Below, in pieces: positions 35,685-45,006 of a stretch of 64,000 bases of DNA (positions within the stretch are counted from its first letter, which is position 1; the number at the start of each line of letters is the position of its first letter). Source of the DNA: Hyphomicrobiales bacterium (GTDB lineage: Bacteria; Pseudomonadota; Alphaproteobacteria; Rhizobiales; Rhizobiaceae); assembly GCA_900473795.1 (NCBI GenBank), contig UCMT01000059.1, forward strand, positions 1 to 64,000. Reading direction: 5' to 3'. Position numbers and translations under genes: made by a program. The notes under the pieces were generated by a model. That model ran no database searches. It was not told the origin of the DNA and worked only from the letters and a program-made list of their open reading frames with translations.

Positions 35685-36461
35685 TCAGATCTTCCAGGCG
35701 GAATGCAGCGCGGCGATACCGCCGGTGTAATTGGTGAAATTGACGCGGGAGAAGCCCGCCTTGGTGATCATCGCGGCGAAATCGCGCTGGTTCGGAAACT
35801 TGCGGATCGATTCCACCAGATACTGGTAGGGTTCGGCGTCGCCGGTGACCATCCTGCCGAATTTCGGGATCGCGTTGAACGACCAGCTGTCATAGACCTT
35901 GTCGAGCAGCGGCATATCGACCTCGGAGAATTCCAGAACCAGAAGCCGACCGCCGCGCTTCAGCACGCGATAGGCTTCCGACAGGGCGACATCGATGCGC
36001 GGCACGTTGCGGATGCCAAAGGCGATCGTATAGGCATCGAAGCAATTGGCCTCGAAGGGCAATTCCTCGGCATTGGCCTCGACGAAGGTGAGGTTCGGCG
36101 CCAGACCCTTCTTTTCAGCGCGCTCGGCGCCGACGGCGAGCATCGAGCCGTTGATATCGAGCACCGTTGCATGCGCCTTGCGATCGGAGGCCTCGACGAT
36201 GCGGAAGGCGATATCGCCGGTGCCGCCGGCCACGTCGAGAACCTTGTAGTCCTCGGCACGGCGCGGGTTGAGCGCCGCGATCATCGCGTCCTTCCAGGCG
36301 CGGTGCAGGCCCATGGACATGACGTCGTTCATGATGTCGTAGCGCTTGGCCACCTTGTGGAAGACATCGTTGACGAGCGCCTGCTTCTCGCCCTGGCCAA
36401 CCTGGCGAAAACCGTAGGAGGTTTCCATGCCGCCATCGGCAGACGTGCGCTCACCTGTCAT
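35685..36461 (-). CDS. ubiE: ubiquinone/menaquinone C-methyltransferase
   Basis: A SAM-dependent methyltransferase that methylates the quinone ring at C-2 (ubiquinone) in the cytosol at the membrane. The 258-residue protein has [43 protein letters not shown], motif [14 protein letters not shown] (about 72-84), and [17 protein letters not shown] with [15 protein letters not shown], the UbiE signatures. ATG 36461 follows GGAG by 8 nt. It is divergent from mutM across 179 bp and heads the ubiE-ubiB unit. Confidence 0.96.
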   Translation of the reverse strand: MTGERTSADGGMETSYGFRQVGQGEKQALVNDVFHKVAKRYDIMNDVMSMGLHRAWKDAMIAALNPRRAEDYKVLDVAGGTGDIAFRIVEASDRKAHATVLDINGSMLAVGAERAEKKGLAPNLTFVEANAEELPFEANCFDAYTIAFGIRNVPRIDVALSEAYRVLKRGGRLLVLEFSEVDMPLLDKVYDSWSFNAIPKFGRMVTGDAEPYQYLVESIRKFPNQRDFAAMITKAGFSRVNFTNYTGGIAALHSAWKI

Positions 36462-36640
36462 TCCGAAATACTCCGTTCCATCGCCGTTGAAGCCGACCAT
36501 AGCGAATTCGCTTGATCCACGCTATCTCTCCAGCAGACACCTGCCTGCGGCATTCCAGCCCTTGTTGGCCTGCTATAGGATATGTGCGCGGCGATTGGAA
36601 TTGCCAAATAAGTTCATTCATTTGGCGTGAGGAGATATTG

Positions 36641-37531
36641 ATGCCGGAACTTCCCGAGGTGGAAACCGTAAGGCGGGGCCTGACGCCAGCCATGGAAGGC
36701 GCGCTCCTGGTTCGGGCGGAACTGCGCCGGCCGGACCTGCGCTTTCCCTTCCCGGCCGATTTTTCCACGCTCGTTTCCGGCCGGCGCATCCTGTCGCTCG
36801 GGCGGCGGGCGAAATATCTTCTGATCGACCTCGAAGGCGGGGACGTGATCATCGCCCATCTCGGCATGTCCGGCTCCTTTCGCGTCGAGGAAGGCGCAGC
36901 ATCCGAGACGCCGGGCGACTTTCATCAGCCGCGCGGCAAGGACGAGAAACACGATCATGTCGTCTTTCATCTGGAGGGGGCCAAGGGGCTGGCGCGCGTC
37001 ATCTATAACGACCCCCGCCGCTTCGGCTTCATGGACATCGCCAGGCGCGACACGCTCGCGAGCCACGCCTTCTTCCGCGATCTGGGCGAGGAGCCGACAG
37101 GCAATGTCCTCGACGCGGCCTATCTCGCCGCGCGTTTTGCCGGCAAGGCGCAGCCGCTCAAATCCGCACTGCTCGACCAGAAGAATATTGCCGGGCTCGG
37201 CAATATTTATGTCTGCGAGGCGCTCTGGCGCGCCGGCCTGTCGCCGCAAAGGGCGGCCGGCACGCTGGTCGATGCCAAGGGCAAGCCGAAGACGACGCTG
37301 ACGCTGCTGACCGAGGCGATCCGGGCCGTGATCGCCGATGCCATCGCGGCCGGCGGCTCGTCATTGCGCGACCATATCCAGACCGATGGCACGCTCGGTT
37401 ACTTTCAGCACTCGTTCTCTGTTTACGACCGCGAGGGACAGCCTTGCCGGACAGCAGGTTGCAGCGGCACCATCGCGCGCGTCGTCCAGGCTGGGCGCTC
37501 GACATTCCATTGCCCGAAATGCCAGAAGTAG
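36641..37531 (+). CDS. mutM: formamidopyrimidine-DNA glycosylase
   Basis: Fpg removes 8-oxoguanine and ring-opened purines from DNA and nicks the abasic site. The 296-residue protein starts with the obligatory PELPEVE (Pro2 is the catalytic nucleophile, Glu3 follows), has the helix-two-turn-helix [23 protein letters not shown] and a C-terminal zinc finger [15 protein letters not shown]. The DDHDH-like insert [15 protein letters not shown] is typical. GGAGATATTG precedes ATG 36641. It precedes rpsT but that gene has its own promoter. Confidence 0.97.
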   Translation: MPELPEVETVRRGLTPAMEGALLVRAELRRPDLRFPFPADFSTLVSGRRILSLGRRAKYLLIDLEGGDVIIAHLGMSGSFRVEEGAASETPGDFHQPRGKDEKHDHVVFHLEGAKGLARVIYNDPRRFGFMDIARRDTLASHAFFRDLGEEPTGNVLDAAYLAARFAGKAQPLKSALLDQKNIAGLGNIYVCEALWRAGLSPQRAAGTLVDAKGKPKTTLTLLTEAIRAVIADAIAAGGSSLRDHIQTDGTLGYFQHSFSVYDREGQPCRTAGCSGTIARVVQAGRSTFHCPKCQK

Positions 37532-37579
37532 CGGTGCTCGCACTCTCGACCCTGCGGCCCCGTTTTCAAAAATAGCGCG

Positions 37580-37607
37580 TTGACTGAGGCAGTGTTTAGG
37601 GTTATAT
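37580..37607 (+). promoter_or_regulatory. predicted sigma-70 promoter of rpsT
   Basis: TTGACT (37580-37585) and TTATAT (37602-37607) with a 16-bp spacer lie about 130 nt before the rpsT ATG, the best -35/-10 pair in this gap. Confidence 0.6.
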
Positions 37608-37735
37608 GCCGCCCTCAGTTTGGAAAGCCGCTCCAAGGTTTTCCGATATTGCTCCCGAATTGCTTGGACGACAGGTCGCAGTGACCCGGCACGGCGAATT
37701 GGGAGTTTTTGTCAGATTTCGAAGAGAGACACCAA

Positions 37736-38002
37736 ATGGCCAATACAACTTCGGCGAAAAAAGCGACCCGCAAGATCGCCCGCCGCACGGAAGTCAACAA
37801 GTCCCGTCGTTCGCGCGTTCGCGGTTTCATTCGCAAGGTTGAAGAAGCGATTGCTTCCGGCGACCAGGCTCTTGCCCAGGCAGCCCTGAAGGCAGCCCAG
37901 CCGGAACTGATGCGCGCCGCCACGAAGGGCGTGCTGCATGCCAACACGGCATCGCGCAAGGTGTCCCGTCTCGCCAGCCGCGTAAAGTCGCTTTCGGCCT
38001 AA
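37736..38002 (+). CDS. rpsT: 30S ribosomal protein S20
   Basis: S20 binds 16S rRNA early in 30S assembly. The 88-residue basic protein has [27 protein letters not shown] at the N-terminus, [39 protein letters not shown] at the end, all-helical and close to family consensus. ATG 37736 follows GAAGAGAGAC. It is flanked by a predicted promoter and a good terminator, so it is a single-gene unit. Confidence 0.97.
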   Translation: MANTTSAKKATRKIARRTEVNKSRRSRVRGFIRKVEEAIASGDQALAQAALKAAQPELMRAATKGVLHANTASRKVSRLASRVKSLSA

Positions 38003-38032
38003 GCCGGCTTACTAAAATTGCATCAGTGATTT

Positions 38033-38057
38033 AGCCCGGTCCTGCGACCGGGCTTTT
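38033..38057 (+). terminator. rpsT intrinsic terminator
   Basis: AGCCCGGTC (38033-38041), loop CTGC, GACCGGGCT (38046-38054), then TTTT. A perfect 9-bp stem 30 nt after the rpsT stop. Confidence 0.88.
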
Positions 38058-38998
38058 CCGATTCGCTCTGCTCACCCATCTCCGCCTAATCCTTGAGCAG
38101 AACAAGATGTCAACCCGATGACATATTTTTTTAAATAAAATCAAATAGTTGCGCGAGGACGCTGTAACATGCGCCCGTCCAGCCGGGGCCTGTTAAGGTG
38201 TGCGGCGAGTCAAGAAATTTTTTATTTTTTTTGTTTTTCGCCAGCTAACTTCCGGGTCAAAAATCAAAGCCCTTGATTCAAAAGCGATTCTCTTCCGCAG
38301 GCGCGAGCCCATGCAGGACACGCTATGAGAGTCAACGCCCAGCTCTTACCGAAGCGTAAAAATCACGATTGATCTTGCGTCACGATCCTGCCTAAATGCC
38401 TCCACGGAAGGCGCGGGGGATACCTGTAGACAAGATGAAAAGGCGGCTCTTTCAAGGGGCCGCGCAGTTTCACTTGAACCTTCTGTAACGGGGTGGTTCC
38501 ACAACGTTCCATCAATCAGTACAGGGTGTTTTCAGCCGCGCAAGATGTTTGCCCGGAATGACACTTTGCGATTTCTGGTTGTATGAACGGGTGATCGCTC
38601 AAGGCACCCGATCAGGTGTCAGCGCGCTTTGCCGTGCTGCGCAAGAGAGAGTGGCCGCAATGCGGATGAGGACGCACACGCAGAAAACTGGCCTCCCCGT
38701 TTTGTAACGAGGGTCGGGAAGGTCGGTGAAGAGACGAGGGCTGGACGGTGTCGGCATTCACGAGGGCCGGGACCGGACACGGGAATGAAGCCGTGCAAGC
38801 GGGACATGCGTTTTGCCGTTAGGCCGAACGGATTTGCACGGAAACCGGGTCAAAAGAGGAAGATGAGGATTCCTCTTTTGGCACGGCGAGCGTTTGAATT
38901 GGGCGGCATGCCTTTGAACAAGGGCCGCGCAGGACAGACATAAAGGCTGATGCTGGCAGCAATGACGGCGTCGCGGAATGATATTGGAAGGCGGCAAT
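38058..38998 (+). other. 940-bp non-coding region upstream of dnaA
   Basis: No protein gene is supported here. It contains AT-rich tracts near 38124-38147 and 38216-38238, and a perfect 11-bp inverted repeat CAAAAGAGGAA (38851-38861) / TTCCTCTTTTG (38870-38880) about 120 nt before dnaA. I found no exact 9-mer DnaA box (TTATCCACA). It probably holds the dnaA promoter and a long leader. Confidence 0.6.
38851..38880 (+). repeat. 11-bp inverted repeat in the dnaA leader
   Basis: CAAAAGAGGAA and TTCCTCTTTTG pair perfectly across an 8-nt loop (GATGAGGA). In the transcript it is a stable stem about 120 nt before the dnaA start; it could attenuate or regulate dnaA expression. Confidence 0.6.
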
Positions 38999-40555
38999 AT
39001 GCTTAGTAATTCGATCACGGCGGCGGTGGTATTCGAAAACGGTGAGAATGGACGTCAGATCGCGGCAAATCCGGTTGATGGCGCGGCGGGTGACAAGGGC
39101 GAAATGGCGCATAATGCGCTTTTCGAACGCGTCAGCGCGCGTTTGAAAGCCCAGGTCGGCGCCGATGTCTTTGCCAGTTGGTTCGGCCGGCTGAAGCTGC
39201 ACTCCGTTTCAAAGAGTGTCGTGCGGCTCTCGGTGCCGACGACCTTCTTGAAATCCTGGATCAACAATCGTTATCTCGACCTGATCACCGGTCTCTTCCA
39301 GCAGGAGGACGCCGAGATCCTGAAGGTGGAAATCCTGGTTCGCAGTGCCACGCGCGGCGCGCGGCCCGGCCTTCACGAGGATGCCCCGCAGGCAAACCAC
39401 ACCGACGCAGCAGCACCCGCCGCCACGCGCCGGACATCGGCGCAGCCGCTTGCCCATCATGCGGCCGCCACGGTCAGCACGCTTCAGAAGCCGCAGCCAG
39501 TCGCAGGACCGTTGTTCGGTTCGCCGCTCGATCCGCGCTATACGTTCGAGAGCTTCGTCGAGGGCTCCTCGAACCGCGTCGCGCTTGCCGCGGCAAAGAC
39601 GATCGCCGAGGCCGGCGCCGGGGCCGTGCGCTTCAACCCGCTGTTCATCCATTCGACGGTCGGCCTTGGCAAGACGCATCTGTTGCAGGCAATTGCGACG
39701 GCGGCGATCCAGAGCCCGCGCGTGCCGCGCGTCGTCTATCTGACGGCCGAATACTTCATGTGGCGCTTTGCAACCGCGATCCGCGACAATGATGCGCTGT
39801 CGCTCAAGGAAACGCTGCGCAACATCGATCTTCTGGTGATCGACGACATGCAGTTCCTGCAGGGCAAGTCGATCCAGCATGAATTCTGCCATCTTCTCAA
39901 CATGCTGCTCGACAGCGCCAAGCAGGTCGTCGTTGCAGCCGACCGGGCGCCGTGGGAACTGGAATCGCTCGATCCGCGCGTTCGCTCGCGGCTGCAGGGC
40001 GGCGTCGCCATCGAGATGGAAGGCCCGGATTACGAGATGCGCCTCGAAATCCTCAAGCGCCGCCTCGAGGTCGCCCGTCAGGACGATGCCTCGCTGGATA
40101 TCCCGGCCGATATTCTCAGCCACGTCGCTCGCAACATCACGGCGAGCGGTCGCGAGCTGGAAGGCGCCTTCAACCAGCTCCTCTTCCGCCGCAGCTTCGA
40201 GCCGCAATTGTCGATCGAGCGCGTCGACGAACTGCTCGGCCATCTGGTCAATGCCGGCGAGCCGCGCCGGGTTCGCATCGAGGACATCCAGCGCGTCGTC
40301 GCCAAGCACTACAACGTGTCGCGGCAGGAACTGGTTTCCAACCGCCGCACGCGGGTCATCGTCAAGCCGCGCCAGATCGCCATGTATCTGGCCAAGACGC
40401 TCACCCCCCGCTCCTTCCCGGAAATCGGCCGCCGGTTCGGCGGACGCGATCATACGACGGTGCTGCATGCCGTGCGCAAGATCGAAGACCTGATTTCCGG
40501 CGACACGAAGCTCAGCCACGAGATCGAACTGTTGAAGCGGCTGATCAACGAGTAG
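38999..40555 (+). CDS. dnaA: chromosomal replication initiator DnaA
   Basis: DnaA is the AAA+ initiator of chromosome replication. From ATG 38999 it has 518 residues: domain I ([49 protein letters not shown], about 40-90), a linker, AAA+ domain with Walker [14 protein letters not shown], Walker [14 protein letters not shown], and DNA-binding domain IV with [42 protein letters not shown]. The first 35 residues before domain I are variable between species; ATG 39104 is an alternative start. GGAAGG precedes ATG 38999. Confidence 0.96.
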   Translation: MLSNSITAAVVFENGENGRQIAANPVDGAAGDKGEMAHNALFERVSARLKAQVGADVFASWFGRLKLHSVSKSVVRLSVPTTFLKSWINNRYLDLITGLFQQEDAEILKVEILVRSATRGARPGLHEDAPQANHTDAAAPAATRRTSAQPLAHHAAATVSTLQKPQPVAGPLFGSPLDPRYTFESFVEGSSNRVALAAAKTIAEAGAGAVRFNPLFIHSTVGLGKTHLLQAIATAAIQSPRVPRVVYLTAEYFMWRFATAIRDNDALSLKETLRNIDLLVIDDMQFLQGKSIQHEFCHLLNMLLDSAKQVVVAADRAPWELESLDPRVRSRLQGGVAIEMEGPDYEMRLEILKRRLEVARQDDASLDIPADILSHVARNITASGRELEGAFNQLLFRRSFEPQLSIERVDELLGHLVNAGEPRRVRIEDIQRVVAKHYNVSRQELVSNRRTRVIVKPRQIAMYLAKTLTPRSFPEIGRRFGGRDHTTVLHAVRKIEDLISGDTKLSHEIELLKRLINE

Positions 40556-40661
40556 AACACCGTCGCGTTCTCATCTGAGATGAAATCACCCTCTGTCCGC
40601 CGGTCCCCCCTCACGGGGAAGATGTCAGGACGTGACAGAGGGGATTTTCGCACGAGCGGTG

Positions 40662-42053
40662 TTACTTCTTCCCCTTCGCAATCAAATGATACAGCGCGCG
40701 GATCGCCTGGGCCTCACCGCCGAGCGGCGAGTGCGGGCGTTCGGTCGGCGCCCAGCCGAAGATGTCGAAATGGGCCCAGCTCCTGGCCCTGGTGACGAAG
40801 CGCTTGAGGAAGAGCGCAGCGGTAATCGATCCGGCCATGCCGCCCGACGGCGCATTGGTGAGATCGGCGATGCGGGCTGAGATGTCCTTCTCGTAACCCT
40901 TGTAGAGCGGCATGCGCCAAAGCGGATCATCGACCGTGAGGCTTGCTTCGGTCAGATCATGGGCCAGATCCTCGTCGTCGGTGTAGAACGGCGGCAAGTC
41001 GGGACCGAGGGCGACACGGGCCGCACCGGTCAGTGTGGCCATATCGATGAGGAGATCGGTTTCCTCCTCGTCCGCATAGGCCAGCGCATCGGCAAGGATC
41101 AGCCGGCCTTCGGCATCGGTATTGTCGATCTGCACCGTCAGCCCCTTGCGGCTGCGATAGATATCGCCCGGGCGGAAGGCATTGGCGGAGATCGAGTTCT
41201 CGACGACGGGCAAGAGCACCCGGAGATCGACCTTGAGCTTCGCATCCATGATCATCAGCGCGAGACCCATGACATTGGCAGCACCACCCATGTCCTTCTT
41301 CATCAGAAGCATCGAGGCGGCTGGCTTGATGTCGAGGCCACCTGTGTCGAAGCAGACGCCCTTGCCGACCAGCGTCACCTTGCGGTGCCCCTTCTTGCCC
41401 CAGCGCATTTCCAGCAGGCGCGGCGCCTCGGCGCTGGCGCGGCCGACGGTGTGGATCAACGGGAAGTTCTGCTTCAGGAGATCGTCGCCGGAAACGACGG
41501 AAACCTTGGCCTTGTAGTGTTCGCCGAGCGCCCGGAAGGCCTCCTCCAGCGCATTCGGCCCCATGTCATTCGTCGGCATGTTGATGAGATCGCGGGCCAG
41601 AAAGACGCCGGCAAGCTGGCGCTTGATATCGGCGGCATCGGCATCGGCCGGGATCATCAGGGTCGGCGCTTCGCTCGCGGCCGCCTTGTAGCGCTCGAAG
41701 CGGTACGAGCCGAGACCGTAGCCGAGCGCCAGGCGGTTGGCCGTCAGCGGTGCGGTCTCGATATGCCATTTTCCGGCCGGCAGCGCGCGCGCCAGCTTGC
41801 CGGTCAGGAACGGCGCTTCCGACGGATTGGCGCCCAGCCCGAACAGCGCACCGCCGAGTTGGCCGTCTTGCGAGGGGATCACCAGCACCGCGCCGGATTC
41901 AGCCTTGAAGCCGGCCTTGCGCGCCCAGTCCAGCGCGATCGGATCGATGGCGCCGAGGTCGATATGGGCCGGCGTCACCGCGAAGATCGGCAGGGTCTTG
42001 CCGGCGCTGGTGTTGAACGGCGATGGACGGTCGATGAATTGATAGGAGGCCAT
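40662..42053 (-). CDS. M17 leucyl aminopeptidase family protein
   Basis: A 463-residue two-metal aminopeptidase: the C-terminal catalytic domain has KVTLVGKGVCFDTGGLDIKPAASMLLMKKDMGGAA (Lys and Asp metal ligands), NTDAEGRLILADAL (the family signature, about 325-338) and LIDMATLTGAARVALG. The N-terminal macro-like domain is divergent from classical PepA, as in the PepB-like group. It removes N-terminal residues from peptides in the cytosol. It is divergent from tadD across 143 bp. Confidence 0.93.
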   Translation of the reverse strand: MASYQFIDRPSPFNTSAGKTLPIFAVTPAHIDLGAIDPIALDWARKAGFKAESGAVLVIPSQDGQLGGALFGLGANPSEAPFLTGKLARALPAGKWHIETAPLTANRLALGYGLGSYRFERYKAAASEAPTLMIPADADAADIKRQLAGVFLARDLINMPTNDMGPNALEEAFRALGEHYKAKVSVVSGDDLLKQNFPLIHTVGRASAEAPRLLEMRWGKKGHRKVTLVGKGVCFDTGGLDIKPAASMLLMKKDMGGAANVMGLALMIMDAKLKVDLRVLLPVVENSISANAFRPGDIYRSRKGLTVQIDNTDAEGRLILADALAYADEEETDLLIDMATLTGAARVALGPDLPPFYTDDEDLAHDLTEASLTVDDPLWRMPLYKGYEKDISARIADLTNAPSGGMAGSITAALFLKRFVTRARSWAHFDIFGWAPTERPHSPLGGEAQAIRALYHLIAKGKK

Positions 42054-42196
42054 GGAAATCCTTAGAGAAGGCGCGATGCAGAATCACCCGATTAACGCTC
42101 CGTTAGGGTTAACAGACTATTGCTGGAGTGAAGATTGCGCCGATTTGTTGGGGATTGCGTCCGGTGCTCTAACGAACTGCTTTAGGGGCATTGGTA

Positions 42197-43021
42197 ATGA
42201 CGTCACGCGGACACTCGTCTCTTTCCCATCACCGATTTCTGAAAGCCGCCTCTCTGGCGGCCTTCGTCGCTCTGGCGCTGTCCGGCTGTGCGACGCAGAA
42301 GAAGGAACTGACGACCGGCTCCATTCCGACGGCCAATTTCTCCAAGCCGGTTCAATCGATGAACGCGACCGAACTGGCGGCAGCGGCCGAAAGCATCGGC
42401 AAGGCCTACGAACGCAATCCGAAGGACCGCAATGCGGGCCTCAACTATGCGAACATGCTCAGAATGACCGGCCGCAACGAACAGGCGCTCGCGGTGATGC
42501 AGCAGGTAGCCATCGCCTACCCGACAGACCGCGAAGTGCTCGCCGCCTATGGCAAATCGCAAGCGGCTGCGGGCCAGCTGGAACAGGCGTTGAACACGAT
42601 TTCCCGCGCCCAGACGCCGGACCGCCCGGACTGGAAGTTGAAATCGGCCGAAGGCGCGATCCTCGACCAGCTCGGTCGCGCGCCCGAGGCGCGTCAGCGT
42701 TATCGCGAGGCGCTCGACATCCAGCCGAACGAGCCGACGGTTCTTTCCAATCTCGGCATGTCCTACCTTTTGAACAAGGACCTGAAGACGGCGGAAACCT
42801 ACCTGAAGTCGGCGGCCAGCCAGCCCGGCGCCGACAGCAGTGTCCGGCAGAACCTGGCGCTTGCCGTCGGACTGCAGGGGCGCTTTGCCGAAGCCGAGCA
42901 GATTGCCCGGCAGGAACTTTCGCCCGATCAGGCGGAAGCCAACGTCAAATATCTGCGCTCGATCATGTCGCAGCAGAACGCCTGGCAGAAGCTCGCCAAG
43001 GATGACAAGGCCACGAACTGA
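42197..43021 (+). CDS. tadD: TPR lipoprotein, TadD-like pilus assembly pilotin
   Basis: A 274-residue outer-membrane lipoprotein: signal peptide and lipobox LALSGC (about 28-33), followed by a TTGSIP segment and about five tetratricopeptide repeats (ATELAAAAESIGKAYERNPKDRNAGLNYANML; LDQLGRAPEARQRYREALDIQPNEPTVLSNLGMSYL). TadD proteins help secretin assembly in Flp pilus machines. The name rests on TPR-lipoprotein layout and neighbouring tad genes. ATG 42197 follows AGGGG (42184-42188). Confidence 0.82.
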   Translation: MTSRGHSSLSHHRFLKAASLAAFVALALSGCATQKKELTTGSIPTANFSKPVQSMNATELAAAAESIGKAYERNPKDRNAGLNYANMLRMTGRNEQALAVMQQVAIAYPTDREVLAAYGKSQAAAGQLEQALNTISRAQTPDRPDWKLKSAEGAILDQLGRAPEARQRYREALDIQPNEPTVLSNLGMSYLLNKDLKTAETYLKSAASQPGADSSVRQNLALAVGLQGRFAEAEQIARQELSPDQAEANVKYLRSIMSQQNAWQKLAKDDKATN

Positions 43022-43032
43022 CACAGGTCAAT

Positions 43033-43923
43033 TCAGCGCTTCGCCCTGACGAAATCGAGGAAGGCGCGCAACGGCCCCGGCAATTGCCGCCGACTGGGGT
43101 AATAGAGGAAAAAGCCTGGATAATACGGGCACCAGTCCTCCAGAACGCTGACCAGCCGCCCCTCCGCGACCGCCTGGCTCGCCTGGCTTTCGAAGAGATA
43201 CGCCAGTCCGGCGCCATCCATCGCTGCCTGCAGCATGATGTCCTGGTCACCGAGCGTCAGCGCCCCCCGGACATCGATGCCGACCTCAAGACCACCCCGC
43301 TCGAACTCCCAGCGATAGAAGGTCCCACCGGCAAACCGGTAGCGGATGCAGGGATGATCTTTCAGATCATGCGGTGTCACGGGCTTTTGGTGCCTCTCGA
43401 AATGATCCGGTGATCCAACGACGGCAAAGCGATGGCGCGGGCCGATGGGAACGGCGATCATATCCGCCGCGATCGTCTCGCCGAACCGTATGCCGGCATC
43501 AAAGCCGCCGGATACCATGTCGACAAGCGCATCATCGACGACGATCTCGACTTCGATGGCGGGATGCTTTCGCAGGAACCGTGCAACGATCGGCAGCAGC
43601 ACCAGCTTTGCGGCGGCGCGCGGTGCGTTGATGCGAAGTTTCCCGAACGGTTGGCCACGAAATGTATCCAGTTCTTCCAGCGCCGCGTCGATGTCGAGGA
43701 AGGCCGGGCGGACCCGTTCGAAGAGCCGCTCGCCGGCTTCGGTCAGGCCCACACCGCGCGTCGTCCGGTTGACGAGCCGAACGTCGAGCCGCTCCTCGAT
43801 CGCGCGCAAGGCGTGGGAGAGCGCCGATGCCGTGACACCGAGATCGACGGCCGCCTTCCGGAAACTCCGGTGCTGGGCGATTGCCAGAAAGACGGACAAG
43901 TCCTGGGGGCGGATCCGGCGCAT
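43033..43923 (-). CDS. LysR family transcriptional regulator
   Basis: A 296-residue regulator with N-terminal winged helix-turn-helix (DLSVFLAIAQHRSFRKAAVDLGVTASALSHALRAIEERLDVRLVNRTTRGVGLTEAG, about 8-64) and a periplasmic-binding-like effector domain (PFGKLRINAPRAAAKLVLLPIVARFLRKHPAIEVEIVVDDA). ATG 43923 is chosen over 43962. It is divergent from an SDR gene across 108 bp, the classical LysR-target pattern, so it probably controls that gene. Confidence 0.93.
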   Translation of the reverse strand: MRRIRPQDLSVFLAIAQHRSFRKAAVDLGVTASALSHALRAIEERLDVRLVNRTTRGVGLTEAGERLFERVRPAFLDIDAALEELDTFRGQPFGKLRINAPRAAAKLVLLPIVARFLRKHPAIEVEIVVDDALVDMVSGGFDAGIRFGETIAADMIAVPIGPRHRFAVVGSPDHFERHQKPVTPHDLKDHPCIRYRFAGGTFYRWEFERGGLEVGIDVRGALTLGDQDIMLQAAMDGAGLAYLFESQASQAVAEGRLVSVLEDWCPYYPGFFLYYPSRRQLPGPLRAFLDFVRAKR

Positions 43924-44031
43924 TGATGAAATTTCCTCACTGAAACATGGAGAAGAATCCATATTATCTCATCTATCATGCTGAGTTAGGTTGTTCCTGC
44001 AAGCAAATTCCAACGACGAAAGGAAAACGTC

Positions 44032-44877
44032 ATGCGAGTATGGTTCATCACTGGCGCCTCCCGCGGTTTCGGCGCCCTCATCACCCAGGAAGCCCTCAAT
44101 GCTGGCGATGCCGTCGTTGCAACGGCCCGCAACCCGCAGACCGTCATCGACCGCTTTGGCAATCATCCCAACCTTCTTGCCGTCGCTCTCGACGTCACCA
44201 ATGAAAAGCAGGCCTTCGCCGCGGCAGAACAGGCCGTCAAGCATTTTGGCAGGATCGACATTCTCCTCAACAACGCCGGCTACGGCCTGCTCGGCGCCGT
44301 CGAGGAAGCAACGGCTGAAGAGATCGAAAAGCTCTACGCAACGAATCTCTTCGGCCTTCTCAAGGTCACACGCGCTGTGTTGCCGCATATGCGTAGCCAG
44401 CGTTCGGGCCATGTCATAAACATTTCTTCCATCGGCGGTTACACCGGCTTTCCCGGTTGGGGTGTCTATGGCTCGACCAAGTTCGCGGTCGAGGGGCTTT
44501 CGGAATCGCTGGCGGCTGAGGTCAAGCCTCTGGGGATCCATGTTACCGTCGTCGAGCCGGGCTTCTTCCGAACCGATTTCCTGGACGAAACCTCACTCGC
44601 CATCAGCCGGGGTTCAATTACCGACTACGAGCAGACGCCGGCCGGCGCCATGCGCGACTTCGCGGCCGGCAAGAACCACGGCCAGCCCGGAGACCCGGCG
44701 CGGCTTGCGAAGGCGATGATCACGCTTGCCAACACCCAGAACCCGCCGCTGCGCATGCCCTTCGGCACGGACACGGTGGCTGCGATCGGCGAGAAGAATG
44801 CGAGCGTCGCCCGCGAAGTCGAGACATGGCGTGAGCTTGCGCTATCGACGGACTTCGAAGCAGTTGCCGCCGAGTGA
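44032..44877 (+). CDS. SDR family oxidoreductase
   Basis: A 281-residue short-chain dehydrogenase: the cofactor motif TGASRGFG (7-14; TGxxxGxG type), NNAG (80s), catalytic Ser in INISSIGGYTGF and the YGSTK active-site motif (YxxxK, about 144-148), then VEPGFFRTDFLD. The DALDVT region suggests NADP(H) use with short-chain substrates. AAAGGAAAACGTC precedes ATG 44032. It is divergent from its likely LysR regulator. Substrate unknown. Confidence 0.92.
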   Translation: MRVWFITGASRGFGALITQEALNAGDAVVATARNPQTVIDRFGNHPNLLAVALDVTNEKQAFAAAEQAVKHFGRIDILLNNAGYGLLGAVEEATAEEIEKLYATNLFGLLKVTRAVLPHMRSQRSGHVINISSIGGYTGFPGWGVYGSTKFAVEGLSESLAAEVKPLGIHVTVVEPGFFRTDFLDETSLAISRGSITDYEQTPAGAMRDFAAGKNHGQPGDPARLAKAMITLANTQNPPLRMPFGTDTVAAIGEKNASVAREVETWRELALSTDFEAVAAE

Positions 44878-44917
44878 CTACCGCACAACGCCTTAAAACG
44901 GAAACGACTAAGGGAAG

Positions 44918-44970
44918 ACTAGCAGCAATTCAAAGTGTTACAGCGCCGCTCCCCAAAGGGGCGGTGCTGT
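44918..44970. repeat. mosaic intergenic repeat (CTGTAACACTTT family), copy 2
   Basis: AGCAGCAATTCAAAGTGTTACAGCGCCGC followed by CTCCCCAAAGGGGCGGTGCT, an imperfect hairpin. It is the same 5-prime module as 3392-3462 in the opposite orientation, with a different loop arm. Confidence 0.65.
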
Positions 44971-45006
44971 GTCACCCCTAGGTTCTTGTCAGCCACAGCC
45001 GGTCAA

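Noticed and set aside
38629-38943. 104-codon plus-strand frame in the rpsT-dnaA gap
   Set aside because: Arg-rich, no recognisable domain, no ribosome site; it overlaps the likely dnaA leader hairpin.
38058-38998. Possible oriC next to dnaA
   Set aside because: No exact DnaA boxes were seen, and in Rhizobiales the chromosomal origin usually lies away from dnaA.
44878-45006. Rho-independent terminator of the SDR gene
   Set aside because: The hairpin (CTCCCC-AAA-GGGG) is imperfect, has no T-run, and fits the mosaic repeat family better.
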